A stretch of DNA of 64,000 bases from Chrysomallon squamiferum (lineage: Eukaryota; Mollusca; Gastropoda; Neomphalida; Peltospiridae). The stretch lies in assembly GCA_012295275.1 (NCBI GenBank), contig CM022675.1, positions 14,785,463 through 14,849,462 on the forward strand, written 5' to 3'. Of the stretch, positions 27,739 through 39,560 are shown piece by piece. A program made the position numbers and the translations under genes. Numbering within the stretch: the first letter of the stretch is position 1; each line of letters opens with the position of its first letter. Below the pieces are notes generated by a model that was not told the origin of the DNA, did not search any database, and was given only the letters and a program-made list of their open reading frames with translations.

Positions 27739-30700
27739 TGCATGCATGCGTGTGTGTGAGTGCGTGCATGCATGTGTGTGTGTGTGATAAACTCTAACAA
27801 CAGAAAAATTTGAATAGGGTCAAAAGTAAATGTTGGAAATGTGAAATTAATGTCAAATCAAATTTAAATCAGTCTTGATATGTTGGTTATTTTATCAAAT
27901 GCACAGATTGCCAGACAGCTTGACAGTGAGATCAAGTCAGTGTTCAACGTACACCTGCACACACAGACGTTTGCACTATCTCAAGAGAGGACAAGCGGGC
28001 AGTTTGGAAGTAGCAGTGACTATAGTTGTCACTGTTCATTTATAATCACCATACAGAAACAGCTAATATTTCACACAAATATTTATTTTTGTGTGCTGGG
28101 GTCATATTAAACAGATTTTTATTCATTAATGCTGCCACAAAACTGCTTATTTTATCAGTAACCATCAAAGGCCCTTTTATGTAATTCAGTTCCATACAAA
28201 ACAAAAACACAACAGTTTTTAATAAAACAATCATGTAATACCAGCTGCAGTAAGAATGACATTGTCAAGAACTGATCCTGTAACCCTCAGTGTGCCCAGT
28301 GAATGTTCAGCCTTTGTGTTATAACCCAAATGTAGCATGCAAAGAAAAAGGACACTGTAGATTTACAGAGTTCATTCCAAGGTGACACACTGACATGTGT
28401 AGAACCAGCTTGTATTTCTTACACAACATTAAAACTTGCAGCCTTTTTAACATTTGATACTCCAGTCACAGTAAATCATGTCTCTACTGCTTCTGTCACT
28501 ATTTAATGTTACCCTCAGTCATTTTCCAACATTACTTACCAGTTGGATTAATAGTCCCTCCTAATTAGTCTTGTAATAATTTTTTTTTAATTCCTTTATA
28601 AAAAATTGTTTGTGGAAAAATAAATCTGAATACTGTTCAGTTGTTGGTCTTCACCAGATGAACTTTCCTTGTTTTATCAGAATTCAGAAAAAATAAGCAA
28701 GAAAAAGAACATAATACTAGTGATACAGTTTGCATCAGTCACTGGCACTATTTCAACAAAATGTTAAACACAGGAAAAGACGCAAAAAGGGAAATGTGTC
28801 AGGTTACCCTGACTTTATAACAACAACAAAATTAGTATCATCATCATCATCAATATTATTAATACCTTTTTCCTCAGAATTGAGACATTCTAGGACTATA
28901 GCTGTTGATAATATTACGATTACATTATATGTTCAATTTAGTTTCAATGAATGGATTTGTGAGGTTACTTTAACCTTATATACAAGGAATGATACACTAT
29001 AAGAAATAAGGAGAGAACCTATGTTTGATCTGTCTATATAAAAGACTTCAGGCATGGGTTTAGGTTTGGTGAAAGGTTAAGGAAAACTGTATCTGTGAGG
29101 TTACATCATTCACAGGGAATAGTTTTGAGGGAAAGTTTGAAGGCAGCATAGGTCTCTGTTTGTGTGGTTACACTGACTAAATTTACTGGTTATTAAGAGA
29201 ACAAGGCAGAGGTAGAAACCTGCAGTTTTGTTCATGAGGTTATTCTGACCTTACTGAATGGGTAAAGGAGAAAATTACAGCATATGGATTTTTAATGAAG
29301 CCTCTATGACCCCATTAAATTTATTGTGTGGGTGTTTTATTTATGAGGCTGTTTTGGCTTCAGGTTATGTTTTCAAAACAAAAAATCAAAAACTGTTGAA
29401 CAGATTCTTACAGCAAAAACAACAATAACATGGTAAACATCAACCAAACAAGATTGTTTTTTTTATGTAGTGATGGTGATGTAAATGATTTATAATTTTA
29501 GGATAAGAAATATAGCTTCATGATATTTCTGTAACCTTTAAAGTAGAAGTAAAATAACAAAGTGTAAATAATTGATAAAAGTTAAAACAGCAGACTTGTA
29601 AGATGTTGCTGATTTCATCAAAAATCAATAAAACAGAAATTTAGAATGTGAATGTTAAAATCACATCACTTTCAACAATAATAATTATAATAAAAATAAA
29701 AATAATTAGTGGCATATAAACATTCACATAGTATAATTTATTAGCTTTAGTCCTTGAGACACCCAGACACAAACAAACCACTGATACCAAGCAGCCACAA
29801 TGTGATTTCTATTTTCAGCTCATTCACTTACCCACAGAGTTTTTCATTTTTAAGAAAGTAACTATCAGTTTCAAAAAGAAAAAACATCTATAACATTGTT
29901 ATTTTCACTATTTTGATGCTTGCACAAAAGCAGTCAGTGGTTTATTTATAACAATGACTTTATTCACATTTAACAAAAAGAACTTTGTTGTTTCAGCTGT
30001 TATGCAAATTAAACAGAGGTTTTGGAATCTCACACTGTATAAATCTGAGATGGTATCAAGGGACTGACACTAGGAAACATCACATACTAAATCAATAAGC
30101 CTTTTGTCTTGTGTATATTCTGTTTTGAAAAATTAACAGTCTGTGAATGTATAATTTAAGGTATATTTAAAATCAAAAAAGGGTAATTCTTCAGTGTCAT
30201 GACAAACTAATAAACAAATAAAGGAAGTACAATCAATTTCATGAAATATTATTTCTTAAATTTATTTACAATTCATATTAAAGTAAATTAATTCTCCAAA
30301 ATAACATTTTTTAAAAATATTTTATTTAAATTCTCTTAGTATTAATATTAATAATAAATTTAATAAACAACAAAACAAAAAACAATACCAAAATAAATAC
30401 TATACAGTAAACAATATATAAATATATAAAATAATTATCAAAATTCAAAATACAAATTAAACATAAAATAAATTAATTGATTAATAACAAAAAAATTGAT
30501 AAATAAAAAATAAACAAATAAAAATAAATTTAAAATATTGAAAATCAGATTTCAAAACACCTAGTATAAACTATTTGAAGATTTAACATCTATCAAAAAA
30601 TAACTGAGTATGCAACACAAAAGTTTTCATCTATTAATTGCTGTGTAGGAGTCAAATTTACATCTAAGCTTAGTTAGAAACTGTCAGGCTCTGATGATTT

Positions 30701-31188
30701 CCCTTTCAAACTTTTTCTACTTTTAATATGTAAATGCAAGCTTGAATTAACATAAAGTGAAAACTTATGAGAGAAGACTTTGGCCTTTTTTCACTTTTTT
30801 TTTTTTTTTTTTTTTTTTTTTTGAAGGAAAAAGGACATTTATCAATAGCATGCCTGTTTGAAACAGGATTTGAACAAATATGTATCAGCATTTAAATGCT
30901 ACAAATGTACACACGTGTGTACATAGAAACACACACAGAGTTATACACATACAAACAAAAATAAGACATAGCAGCAGAAATGAATAACTATTCATATGAA
31001 ATGTGAAGACAAATGTGAAGCAGATTAAATACAAGGTGAGACTCACATGTGTGGTGGCAGTTCGTAGATGTTGCGACTGCGGTACTCCTCAATGACACTG
31101 TGAGTGTACAACGGCAATGTTTTGTATGGATTCACTGACACAACAACATTCCCAATGTATGTCTGCAAAATAATAATAATAAGAATAA

Positions 31189-31263
<75 letters not shown>

Positions 31264-31580
31264 AAAAACAACAATAATACTACTACTACTACTACTACTA
31301 CTACTAATAATAATAATAATAATATAAACAACAACAATACCAAATAAAAAAGAAGAAAATAAAAATTTGATGCTGTAGACCTAAACCAGTAACTGCAATA
31401 AAATAATCTTTATCATCCATTATTAATAACATGGATTATCATCAATCTTCCAATCCTTCAGATTTCAACAATAAACTTGTGTTTTATTATTTTGTTTAAA
31501 CACAATGAGTCTGAATAAAGACAAAGAGCAAAATGACAGCTGTTGGCTGACAAGAAATATAAAATGAAATGTACTGCAAG

Positions 31581-31644
<64 letters not shown>

Positions 31645-34600
31645 TTAAAATTCATGTCTGTTTTCCTTTTAACTTATTATTTAGCACATATGCAAAATGA
31701 AAGACTTTTAGGAACAAACAAAAACACCCAAACACACAAATCAAACACACAGAGAGAACCTATATCTACATGCTCATATTGTGTATAAAAACAATAATCA
31801 ACTGGAAATCAAAATTTTGAAACATGACATTTGTTTGTAAGCTATATGTCTGACATCCATGTCATAACAAAACGTTTAAAACATTATTTAAACTTTTATC
31901 TGGCTTATCTCCTCTCTGAGGTTATATTTTAATGCATCAATGAGTTATCCTATTTTTTTTTTTTTTGAATATTATGAAGTGGGTCTCTGAGTAGGTAATG
32001 TAGAATAACTTAGTTATGTCTGCCTGTGTGTCTTCAGCTATGACGTACAGTGTATATCACATGTACAGTACATGAAGGCTGTGTTACTTTTTAAACTACT
32101 CTCTAGTGCATGTGTACGCATGTTTGTATCAGTCTGTTTGTGTGTGTGAATTTGAATCTATCCAAAATAAAACTATAAATAATAATAAAAATTTATATAT
32201 ATGTGTTTGTGTGTGTGTGTGTGTATCTATCCAAAATAAAACTATAAATAATAATAAAAATGTATATATATCTGTGTGTGTGTGTGTGTGTGTGTGTTTG
32301 TGTGTATGAGTGTGTTAAGTGTGTTTGCATGCACAAGTATATATGCTAATATCTTGATATATTTTAACTTGAATTTTTTAACCATCTCAGTATTTTTCAT
32401 GTTTTAAACATTTAAAGACTTTTTTGTTTTAATCATATTAGCTACCCTGTAATAAGACATTTAAATGATTTAGAAATAAACTATATGATGGCTTTAATTT
32501 TTTTCAAATAATGTGTTCAGAAAGGCACATCTGATGACAATTATGAAAATGAGTCCATTGTAATTTTAATCTAATTCAATTAAAAAATAATTTTTTCCTG
32601 TATAAATTAGATGTAATTGGTAACAAATATGCAGAATTATCCCAGCAGATATGTGTGTTACTGGATTTCCCCTGTTTTCTCAGAATTAAAACAAATAAAA
32701 ATAAATATATTATAACAGAAAAAATATCCAACAAACACAAAGCAGACTAAATATGTCTGATAACATTTATCTTCACCTATCACATTTTTACTAACATGCA
32801 GATGTTTTTTTTTGTTTTTTTTTGGTCAAATCTGCAGGGGAAATGTTTTCTTCAATTTAATGTTGTTAACACCTTCCTATCCCCACCCCATATTCATACA
32901 TATTGATAAATCTATCTACATAAATATATATCTATAAATATATGATTTTATACATCAACACACACACATTCATACATATCGATAAATATATAGATATCTG
33001 TAAATATATGAATCTATACATCAACACACACACACACATTCATACATCTCAATAAATATATCTACATGTATTTCTGTATAAATATATGTATCTATATATC
33101 AATACACACACAAGACACACACACACACATTTAAACATATCTATAAATATATCTATATCTGCTATATATCAACAAACACACATTAAATGTTTAATATAGT
33201 AATTACATTAAAAATTTAAACACTCCACTCTAGCTTTCTCTAATCTTATGTTAACCTAACCCAGTTTCAGGTGTCAAAAGGTGCTGGCACCATTAACTTC
33301 CCTGAAACTATTTCTGTCGAAGCCTCTCTACCAAAGTAAGATAAAAGTTTTCTAAAAATGAAACAGCCATATGGTAATCCTAGCAGGCAATTATCAAGGG
33401 CCAGACATCACAGATAAACTGTGTAGGTATGAAAATGCTTCCAGAAGAAAGAAACAGTTGTATTTTCAGCTCACACAAACACAGAAATAGCAAAACCCAG
33501 AATAATTTAACACAGATTATGGAAGTAAATAACTGAGACAAAATTAAAATGATACTGCTGTCCCTCTCAAACAATTGGAAACAGGCAACGTTCTTGAGTT
33601 CTGGTCTTAGTGGGCATTACATGGTTGTCTGAACAATGAATAGATGAATATGACAAAAGAAAAGGGTAGGAAGGAAAGGAGAAAAGGAGAGAGGCAGAGA
33701 AGTAAGGACAGATGGATGGAGTGAAAGAGGAATGAGAAATGGATGTTTGGAACAATGTTTAACAATATCTTAACACATTTTAATAATAATAGAAAGTATC
33801 AGACATTTTTTAGTGCTGAGATGTAACAAAACTTCTTTATCAGGTACTACCCAACCATGAGCAGGACAGCACATACCACAGCCTTTGCAAAACCAATTAG
33901 GTAGGTGGAATAGCATACACCCCAATAAAATTAATGTAAAGAATGATCTTAGAAGAATGGCTTGATGAAAAATAGAGACTGTGTTTAGTTAGTTTTCATT
34001 AAAATAAAGAAAGTTTCAGCAAAGTACATACCATTTGTTTTAATGCCTTTCTTTTTAACAATTATTTTTCCCTTCATAGTGAACATTCTTTTCCTTTTCC
34101 CTTCACAACAATCATTATTAATTTTGTTACTTTTTAAATGATTCTAACTTATGTGCATATAAAGACTGAAAAAAACCAATTTTACATTGCTAAAAATTTA
34201 ACATACTGTTAAAACAATCAACTTTTATCAATTCCAAAAAAAAAAAAAAAAAAAAAAAAAATTCCTTAGAATACATTTCTATGTACCAGCCAATGCAATC
34301 AGAGAGACTATTTCCCTAAGCTTTTCTCTGAATAATCTAAGACATCACCTCAATAATCAATCACACTTCAACGTCCTTCATGATAATAAAATGGCTTCTT
34401 CTCCTTTCAGTGGCTTATAACTTGACCAAGGTTATCAGAAAGTAATGCTGCAACAATGATACCCACAGTAAGGCATGTTTTATGCACTGACCAGTCATAA
34501 TACATGCAAGAAAACTGATGCCCACAGCAAGACCAGTTTTTTATGACCAAGTCATTATAAAGTAACAGAAAATATGTAACTACTCTGTTTTCAAAAGCAA

Positions 34601-35130
34601 GGCTAATTTTATCTGCATTAATTATTTTTTTGTGAGTGTCATTCAGAATAGTTGTAAATTAAATAACTGTAATTCAATAAGAATCTGAAGAAGTGAGATA
34701 CAAAGAAGGGTATAACAGAGAGATAAACAGAGATTATGAAAAACAAAAGCAAGAAAGTGATAGACAGACAGAGGGAAAGACAGGTTAGCTTTAATCTACT
34801 GAAAGCATTTGATATAATATCCAAAAATAAATAAATGTGATAGCAAAAGAAATATGTCAAAGAAAAAAGTCACAGAGATCTGCAAACAGCATCCTTTAGT
34901 AATAATAAACATTTTACAATGAGAAATAAAATACAATATACACCAGTATAACCAATATGCCATTGTTTTGTTTATCTTGTTTCATTATGACTTACATAGA
35001 TGAGATCTTTTTCAAATCGTATCTGAAGATTTTTTATGAAGTCATCCTCAGTGACTGGATAGAGGAGGACAACGTCGCTGACACCAACACTGTTCTCAAG
35101 TATAGCCACCGTTCCCTGGTGCAACGCCAT
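6071..35130 (-). CDS. MYO1B: Unconventional myosin-I, MYO1B type (complete, 31 coding exons)
   Basis: This is an actin-based, single-headed motor that links membranes to actin. The spliced CDS is 3342 nt (1113 aa; vertebrate MYO1B is about 1136 aa). I assembled it from 31 exons with GT-AG junctions and continuous phase. Visible landmarks are the P-loop GESGSGKT (108-115), switch I NDNSSRF (160-166), switch [11 protein letters not shown] (387-395), actin-binding and converter regions, five IQ motifs (about 705-827), and a basic TH1 tail ending LDVFEAR. The start ATG at 35130 opens the first coding exon 12 nt after an acceptor and matches the MYO1B N-terminus, so a non-coding exon must lie upstream. 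Assignment to MYO1B rather than other class-I myosins rests on remembered similarity throughout motor, IQ linker and tail (for example [32 protein letters not shown]). It lies head-to-head with the galactosyltransferase gene at 41555. Confidence 0.95.
8840..10650 (-). CDS. MYO1B: Myosin-I lever arm, five IQ motifs (exons 22-25)
   Basis: Exons are 10501-10650, 9855-9923, 9279-9365 and 8840-9001, all beginning and ending in phase 0. They encode residues 691-846. IQ-like motifs start near [59 protein letters not shown] and [17 protein letters not shown]. These helices bind calmodulin or calmodulin-like light chains and set the lever-arm length. Several motifs lack the canonical Gln (VGIIHKTF, for example), so light-chain affinity probably differs between sites. 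Vertebrate MYO1B varies its lever arm by including or skipping 29-residue IQ exons. The 87-nt exon 9279-9365 here is the same size (29 aa) and phase, so it could be skipped without a frameshift. Confidence 0.9.
10266..10500. repeat. ATN trinucleotide array against the exon 22 donor
   Basis: Imperfect (GAT)n, (AAT)n and (AGT)n run without a break up to the donor CAG|GTACTATTACTG of the first IQ exon, so the beginning of intron 22 is itself microsatellite. Confidence 0.85.
10979..11061. repeat. (CA)n microsatellite in myosin intron 21
   Basis: Interrupted CA run, about 83 bp, between the last motor exon and the first IQ exon. Confidence 0.85.
11116..35130 (-). CDS. MYO1B: Myosin-I motor domain exons 1-21
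   Basis: Exons in transcript order: 34996-35130, 31047-31162, 21183-21277, 20492-20596, 20297-20343, 19775-19838, 19273-19286, 18065-18149, 17680-17783, 17188-17335, 16476-16594, 15890-15976, 15525-15590, 14680-14784, 14149-14211, 13630-13824, 13094-13208, 12637-12692, 11948-12013, 11552-11619, 11116-11332. They encode residues 1-690, the ATPase and actin-binding head. The P-loop has Ser where most myosins have Ala (GESGSGKT). The TEDS-rule residue, 16 positions before the DALCK motif, is Asp334. An acidic residue there usually means the motor does not need head phosphorylation, in contrast to amoeboid class-I myosins. [11 protein letters not shown] (loop 2 region), [12 protein letters not shown] and the converter [20 protein letters not shown] are all present. 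Exon 9 ends at a weak donor (GTATAA), fixed by phase and by homology. Confidence 0.93.
12120..12640. repeat. 37/30-bp minisatellite in myosin intron 18, abutting the exon 18 donor
   Basis: Fifteen tandem units are based on GTTTGTACAGTGTGAAGACT followed by GACATTCATGTTAGCAG. Eight units are 37 bp and seven are 30 bp (lacking AGACTGA or similar). Units 1-4 and 5-8 show the same 37-37-30-30 order, so the array also grew in blocks. The right end runs into the exon: on the minus strand the intron starts GTACAGAAACCTGCTAACAT, and each unit repeats GTACAAACCTGCTAACAT. Confidence 0.9.
18189..19020. repeat. TAC/TGC trinucleotide array with four embedded 70-80 bp blocks (myosin intron 7)
   Basis: About 830 bp of (TAC)n and (TGC)n is interrupted by four near-identical blocks: ACGTTTATTACTACTCCTAC then GTGTATTGTTGTTGTGCTG then TTATTATACAGGTTCTTG, near 18393, 18519, 18706 and 18846. 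It is a higher-order repeat. Its left end is about 40 bp from the acceptor of coding exon 8. Confidence 0.9.
19273..19286 (-). CDS. MYO1B: 14-nt micro-exon of the myosin motor
   Basis: This is coding exon 7, only 14 nt. It reads in the spliced frame as Y-L-L-E-K (the first base of Tyr comes from exon 6) and restores the invariant motor sequence TNYLLEKSRV. It has a proper acceptor (CTGAACAG) and donor (GTAAAT). Without it the reading frame shifts, so it must be constitutive. It is too short for ORF-based gene finding and would easily be missed in an automatic model. Confidence 0.92.
21420..21630. repeat. 29-30 bp minisatellite in myosin intron 2
   Basis: About seven imperfect copies of TTAATGATTAGAAAATCAAT plus ACTATTTTT. 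The central three copies are identical and the outer ones diverged, as expected for an array that expands at its centre. Confidence 0.8.
22337..22390. repeat. (GA)n microsatellite
   Basis: About 27 GA units in myosin intron 2. Confidence 0.9.
24650..24770. repeat. Compound (TG)n(GA)n microsatellite
   Basis: A TG run passes directly into a GA run in intron 2. The mirror arrangement, (CT)n(CA)n, lies at 25079-25152. Confidence 0.9.
25079..25152. repeat. Compound (CT)n(CA)n microsatellite
   Basis: CT run, short GTCTGT link, then CA run. It is the opposite orientation of the TG/GA array 350 bp to the left. Confidence 0.9.
27661..27786. repeat. (TG)n microsatellite with duplicated flank
   Basis: Long TG run with interspersed GCATGCGTG. 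Immediately left, TTATCACCTCTTATCTGAAA is present twice. Confidence 0.8.
31167..31326. repeat. ATT/TAC array against the exon 2 acceptor
   Basis: About 95 bp of (AAT)n, then ACA, (TAC)n and (AAT)n. On the minus strand the intron ends ATTATTATTTTGCAG, so the polypyrimidine tract of the acceptor is supplied by the repeat. Confidence 0.85.
31584..31640. repeat. (GA)n microsatellite
   Basis: About 28 GA units in myosin intron 1. Confidence 0.9.
32148..32275. repeat. Two-copy tandem duplication
   Basis: ATCTATCCAAAATAAAACTA followed by [20 protein letters not shown] occurs twice, separated by TG runs, with one internal base difference. It is a recent duplication, probably mediated by the flanking TG repeats. 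Confidence 0.8.
32900..33180. repeat. Degenerate 70-80 bp tandem repeat
   Basis: Three to four diverged copies of a unit with ATAAATATATCTA, TATACATCAACACACACAC and ATTCATACAT blocks. Confidence 0.65.
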
Positions 35131-35142
35131 CACTGATTCTCA

Positions 35143-37841
35143 CTGGCAATAAATAAAGAATGGTCACATTAAATAAAGTGAATTTCAATATCACTAATAC
35201 ACACAGAAAAAGAAAAATCTTTGATAGGTATAAAGAGAGAGACGTTTAAATATATTGTAAGATAATACATGTGTGTGATTATATTTAAAACAGAAACTAG
35301 AAAACAAAGAGACAAAGAGAAAAATCAGAAACAGAATTAGTGAAGGACAGTGAGAAAGACTAAAAAGTAAGATGAGAGAGAGAGAGAAAGAGAGAGAAAA
35401 CAAATAGGTTGACATACAGGAAATGTGGGTAAAACATCATTAACAAAGTGCAAATTAAAACCACACTGGGAACATGTCCAGGTGTACATAGCTCTATCAA
35501 CATGAAAACAGAAATTCTAACATCATTATCAGCTGAAACAATCTGCATTTCAGAAGGAATCTTCTATCAGATTTTTTCTTGGGATATACATTACTGTTTC
35601 CTGTCACTGTTGGGAAACATCTGTCCCAACAAACTCCATTTGTGCCAAATTAAAATCAACACAGGCTGAAGGAAAGCAGGAATGTTTTAGTACCCTTTTC
35701 ATCATCATGTTATTTAGCTTCACTGAGGCTTCAAAACTGTATTCTGTTGAAAACAGCTGAGTAGCATGTGTAGAAAAACAGTGACTGCCATTAACTTAAT
35801 GATATCATGGGCACATAAGTAAGGTATGACTAGAGAATTTTGTTCCAGTAGCATTACTTTTCCTATTCCAATAAGATGACAAATGATTTATAGCCATATT
35901 TTTTTATCTTGGAAATCTGACATATGATGACATATGCAAACTGTGTAGGTTAATACAATCCAGCAACAAGAAGTTTTTTTTATATATACAACACTTAATC
36001 TTAATAAAAGATTTTATATCAACTGTACAAAATGCTTCTGAAGAAGCAAGCAGAACTTTAACAAACATTCTTTTATATATTAATAGTAATTATGTGATTT
36101 TGTGAAACAGTAGGAAACAGGAATAATGTAAAACACTAGTCTTTTCTTTCTGATCAGTAGCAAGGAATCTTTTATCTTCAGAAACAGTACATCATGGCAA
36201 AATGTTAATAATGGAAACACTTTCTAACAGACAGAATACTAAGCCATTCTATAAACTGTTATTTTTTATGTGGTGAAGAAAAACAAAATTAACCTTTGTT
36301 ATTTTTGAGGTCATATGGAATAATTCAATTTCTTTAACACTGTTTTAGTTTTTAGAAAGTGTGGGTAATTATAGTTTGAATTTTATGTGCTGCTAGTTCA
36401 CTATTTCCATTCCTTGTGATTTACATCTGTCTGTACTTAAGACCACAACAAAAACGTTAGGAGAGAAAAGCTAAATAAAGCATGGGTAATATTTCATAAA
36501 CAAAGATACATAAGTAAATTTTGAATAACATCATTTACATCAGTCGGGCAGAAGTAATGTGACTGTCTGTGTGTTTGTAAATACACATATAAAACTTTTG
36601 ATATTTGTTTTCACTCAGATGTATTCGTAGAGTTGCCCTGATTAACATGGCATTAAATCATAACAACAGTATTAAACAATAACAAATTGGAAATGAAAAG
36701 ACAGCTATTTCTTCTATACATGCTACATTAAAAACCAATAATAATACTAATAATAAAATAAATAAGCCAAAAAAAAAAAAAAAAAAATAAAAAATAAATT
36801 GATAATAATTATAAAAAATGATAATAATACTAAATAAAGTAATAAATTAATAAATGCTTAATAATAACAATATGGGAAAAGTTTAAGTTGAGGTTTCCTC
36901 ATACGGGCGTGAACTTCCTGCATGTTTTAGTTCCAGCACTGTCAAGTCTCTGAAGTGTGGGGAAATATTTTGAGCTCCCAGCAACACACAAGTTTAAATG
37001 TCAGTGTGTATTTCACTGGAAGATGTCAGTTGAGCTGACCATCTATAAGACATGTGCAAACACATTTCCAGTTTGTGTTTGGATCTACATACAAACAGAA
37101 ATGTAAAACATGACTTAGACAACAACAGACATCTGAAAAAAGTCATTAATAAATTAACTGTGTTTATCTGTGGTTTGAACTTCGACCTATATTTTACTTT
37201 TTTTAAATAGTGTACTACATAACATGAAACATAAATATGTATACACACACATATATAACTTATGAATGTATATACAAATACAAATGATTATAAATGTTCA
37301 AACATACATTTTTGAATAGACCTGTAACTACCTATCTGAACAAATACACATATACAGGATGGTATGTAAGTAACTGAGCAGTTATGCTCTTTATATGACA
37401 GAAAGACAGACATGCAGACTGTTTATAAAGCAATTATGACTATAAATGACAATTAATCATGGAGAAAAATGACAGACACATACTGACAGCTGGACAGACA
37501 TGAATACAATTCATGAAGATGTACAGACATATACATGTAACTTCATAACCTTACTCTATCCTTTCAAAACACTGGTACAAGAAGTAGGTGTATACCAACA
37601 CACAACACTTTGTTATTTTCTACACTTGTGGTAGACTGTTCAAGATAAAATCTATTATGCTTTTATCAAGTTATGGCTACTACAGAGGAAATATTTTCTG
37701 CTATTAAGTAAATCAGTAGTAGCTGTAGAGGAAAAAATTAATTTGTAAACAGCAATAAGTTTAATTAAAAAGTAATATCTGTAACAAAAACTAATTTCTT
37801 AATATAGTCTGCTAGTATGTAGCCTGAGCAAATGTGTAGCC

Positions 37842-37896
<55 letters not shown>

Positions 37897-38319
37897 GCAC
37901 TAAATATGAACAAATAATAAATGTCTCCTTTTCACACTTTTATTATACATATCTAAAATTTTATATTTCTCTTTCTATACATAGACTTAATAAAACTGAA
38001 ATATCAAAGTCCCTATATCACTTACACATACACACTGACACATTACACATTCACGCTTTTGTAAAGCAAAATATATGTAAATAAAGCATACACTGTACAG
38101 ACCTTTGAAGTAACAGATTTATGGTGTGGTTACTGGTCCATGGCATGTAATAACTAGTCAGACTATCATAACTAATTAACACACACACTCTCTCGATCTC
38201 TCTCTTAATCTCACATGAACAAAACACAATTTCTGTAGTAGAAGTGATAAAATATAACATGAATTTTGACATTTTTATCTATATTGAATATTCTCCAAAT
38301 ACACAAACTATACTTTTCC

Positions 38320-38362
<43 letters not shown>

Positions 38363-38429
38363 GTAATAACTGAAATTGCAAAAGAATAAGATAAAGAAGT
38401 AAACCTTACAACTGGTATTTTTATCATTG

Positions 38430-38527
<98 letters not shown>

Positions 38528-38982
38528 TTCTGGATCTTTAACAAAAACATTGTTAATAAAGATTATAAACATGCGATCGTATTTAAACATTTGTATTCAT
38601 GTAAAACAAAAGACAAAGACTTGAGTGAAAAAGCTTAACGTACCAAAAAATACGATATTCCGTGCTGGATGCTTCATCGATCGATAACTACCACATGTTT
38701 AAGTTAACAAAGAGACATGCACTTCGTTTCTTTCTTTTTTTCTTTCTTACAGTTTAATAGTCTAACCTTCAACGTTTGGCAGTTTACACACGCATTTATC
38801 AGCCGCTTTCAAAAGAACAAAGTTTGTAGTTCTTTTATTGCCGGCTATTATAACGAACTGGGCCGTGAAGCGCAAACCATCGTGTGACTTTGTAATTGAC
38901 AAGTACCCGATCCCTGTGTAATAGAGAGCAAGAAAAAAAGAACTACGGCTTATGAATATCTGTATCATTGTATGACGCTTAC
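35143..38982 (-). other. Inferred 5'UTR intron of the MYO1B-like gene
   Basis: This is AT-rich non-coding sequence of about 3.8 kb with no conserved exon that I can see. It contains a CA run near 37849-37893, an ATT run at 38319-38361 and a long GA run at 38435-38523. Confidence 0.4.
38435..38523. repeat. (GA)n microsatellite near the myosin promoter
   Basis: About 44 pure GA units, the longest GA tract in the window, about 460 bp inside the proposed 5'UTR intron of the myosin gene. Confidence 0.9.
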
Positions 38983-39166
38983 CTGTTGTGCGTAATACAC
39001 AGTTGTAGCTGTTCAAATATGAACTACCAATTTATAAAATCCATTTTATCAGCGAAGTGACGCCATTAGGAACAAAATTATTTATCCGATTTATCGAAGA
39101 CAGAAAATGTTCCAAACTGAACGTTATCTTTTGGAGTATCGTAGTCACGAACTCTACAGATCTTTA
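38983..39166 (-). other. Probable non-coding 5' exon of the MYO1B-like gene
   Basis: The first coding exon begins right after an acceptor (CAG at 35145-35143), so an upstream 5'UTR exon is needed. The best candidate donor in the CpG-richer interval is CAACAG|GTAAGC, ending the exon at 38983. The right-hand (5') limit given here is only a guess bounded by the NRF1-like palindrome; no transcription start can be read from sequence alone. Confidence 0.4.
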
Positions 39167-39180
39167 CTACGCATGCGTAG
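39167..39180. promoter_or_regulatory. NRF1-like 14-bp palindrome
   Basis: CTACGCATGCGTAG is self-complementary over all 14 bases and contains the GCATGC core with flanking CG of the NRF1 consensus (YGCGCATGCGCR), with one difference per half-site. It lies about 180 bp upstream of the proposed myosin 5' exon donor. Confidence 0.45.
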
Positions 39181-39437
39181 CACTGTTTTCTTTGACTGTT
39201 GAATGCAATCAGGAACGATGAATGGAACTTGTTCACTTGTCCTTGTGTGTTAAATGCGACCTAGTGAAAACGGTATTTGATATGCACGTTTTATGTTGGT
39301 AGCGCGTCTACTCGTGTGCCGATTCAAAGCACACGGGTGGATGATAATTAAAAAAATAAAAATAAAAAATAAAAAATAAACAGTTTTTCCAATGATGCGT
39401 AGCGCCCAAGACGTTACGTCTTACCCACAGGTAATAT

Positions 39438-39464
39438 TTACGTCACGCAGGTACAATGACGTCA
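39438..39464. promoter_or_regulatory. Pair of CRE/ATF-like sites
   Basis: TTACGTCA at 39438-39445 and the perfect CRE TGACGTCA at 39457-39464 lie 19 bp apart, start to start. A further ACGTTACGTC stands at 39411-39420. Clustering in the CpG-richer interval supports regulatory use by CREB/ATF-type bZIP factors. Confidence 0.45.
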
Positions 39465-39527
39465 GGGAATTTGAAACCTATTCTGTCTTAAATTGAAACC
39501 TGTTGGCATTTCTTTCTTTCTTTCATT

Positions 39528-39560
<33 letters not shown>

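Larger units (their letters stand above)
21278..31046 (-). other. Myosin intron 2 (9.8 kb, the largest)
   Basis: No reading frame with protein-like character was found on either strand. Contents: a 29-30 bp minisatellite (about 21420-21630), a possible DNA-transposon relic (about 21750-21830), GA, TG and CA runs, and loosely repeated GTGAGGTTAC-type segments between 27440 and 29360. Large early introns often hold enhancers, but nothing here demonstrates one. Confidence 0.6.
31163..34995 (-). other. Myosin intron 1
   Basis: Non-coding, AT-rich, about 3.8 kb. It holds a pure ATT array directly against the exon 2 acceptor, a GA run (31584-31640), a two-copy tandem duplication (about 32148-32275) and a degenerate tandem repeat of ATAAATATATCTA/CACACA blocks (about 32900-33180). 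I see no coding exon. Confidence 0.6.
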
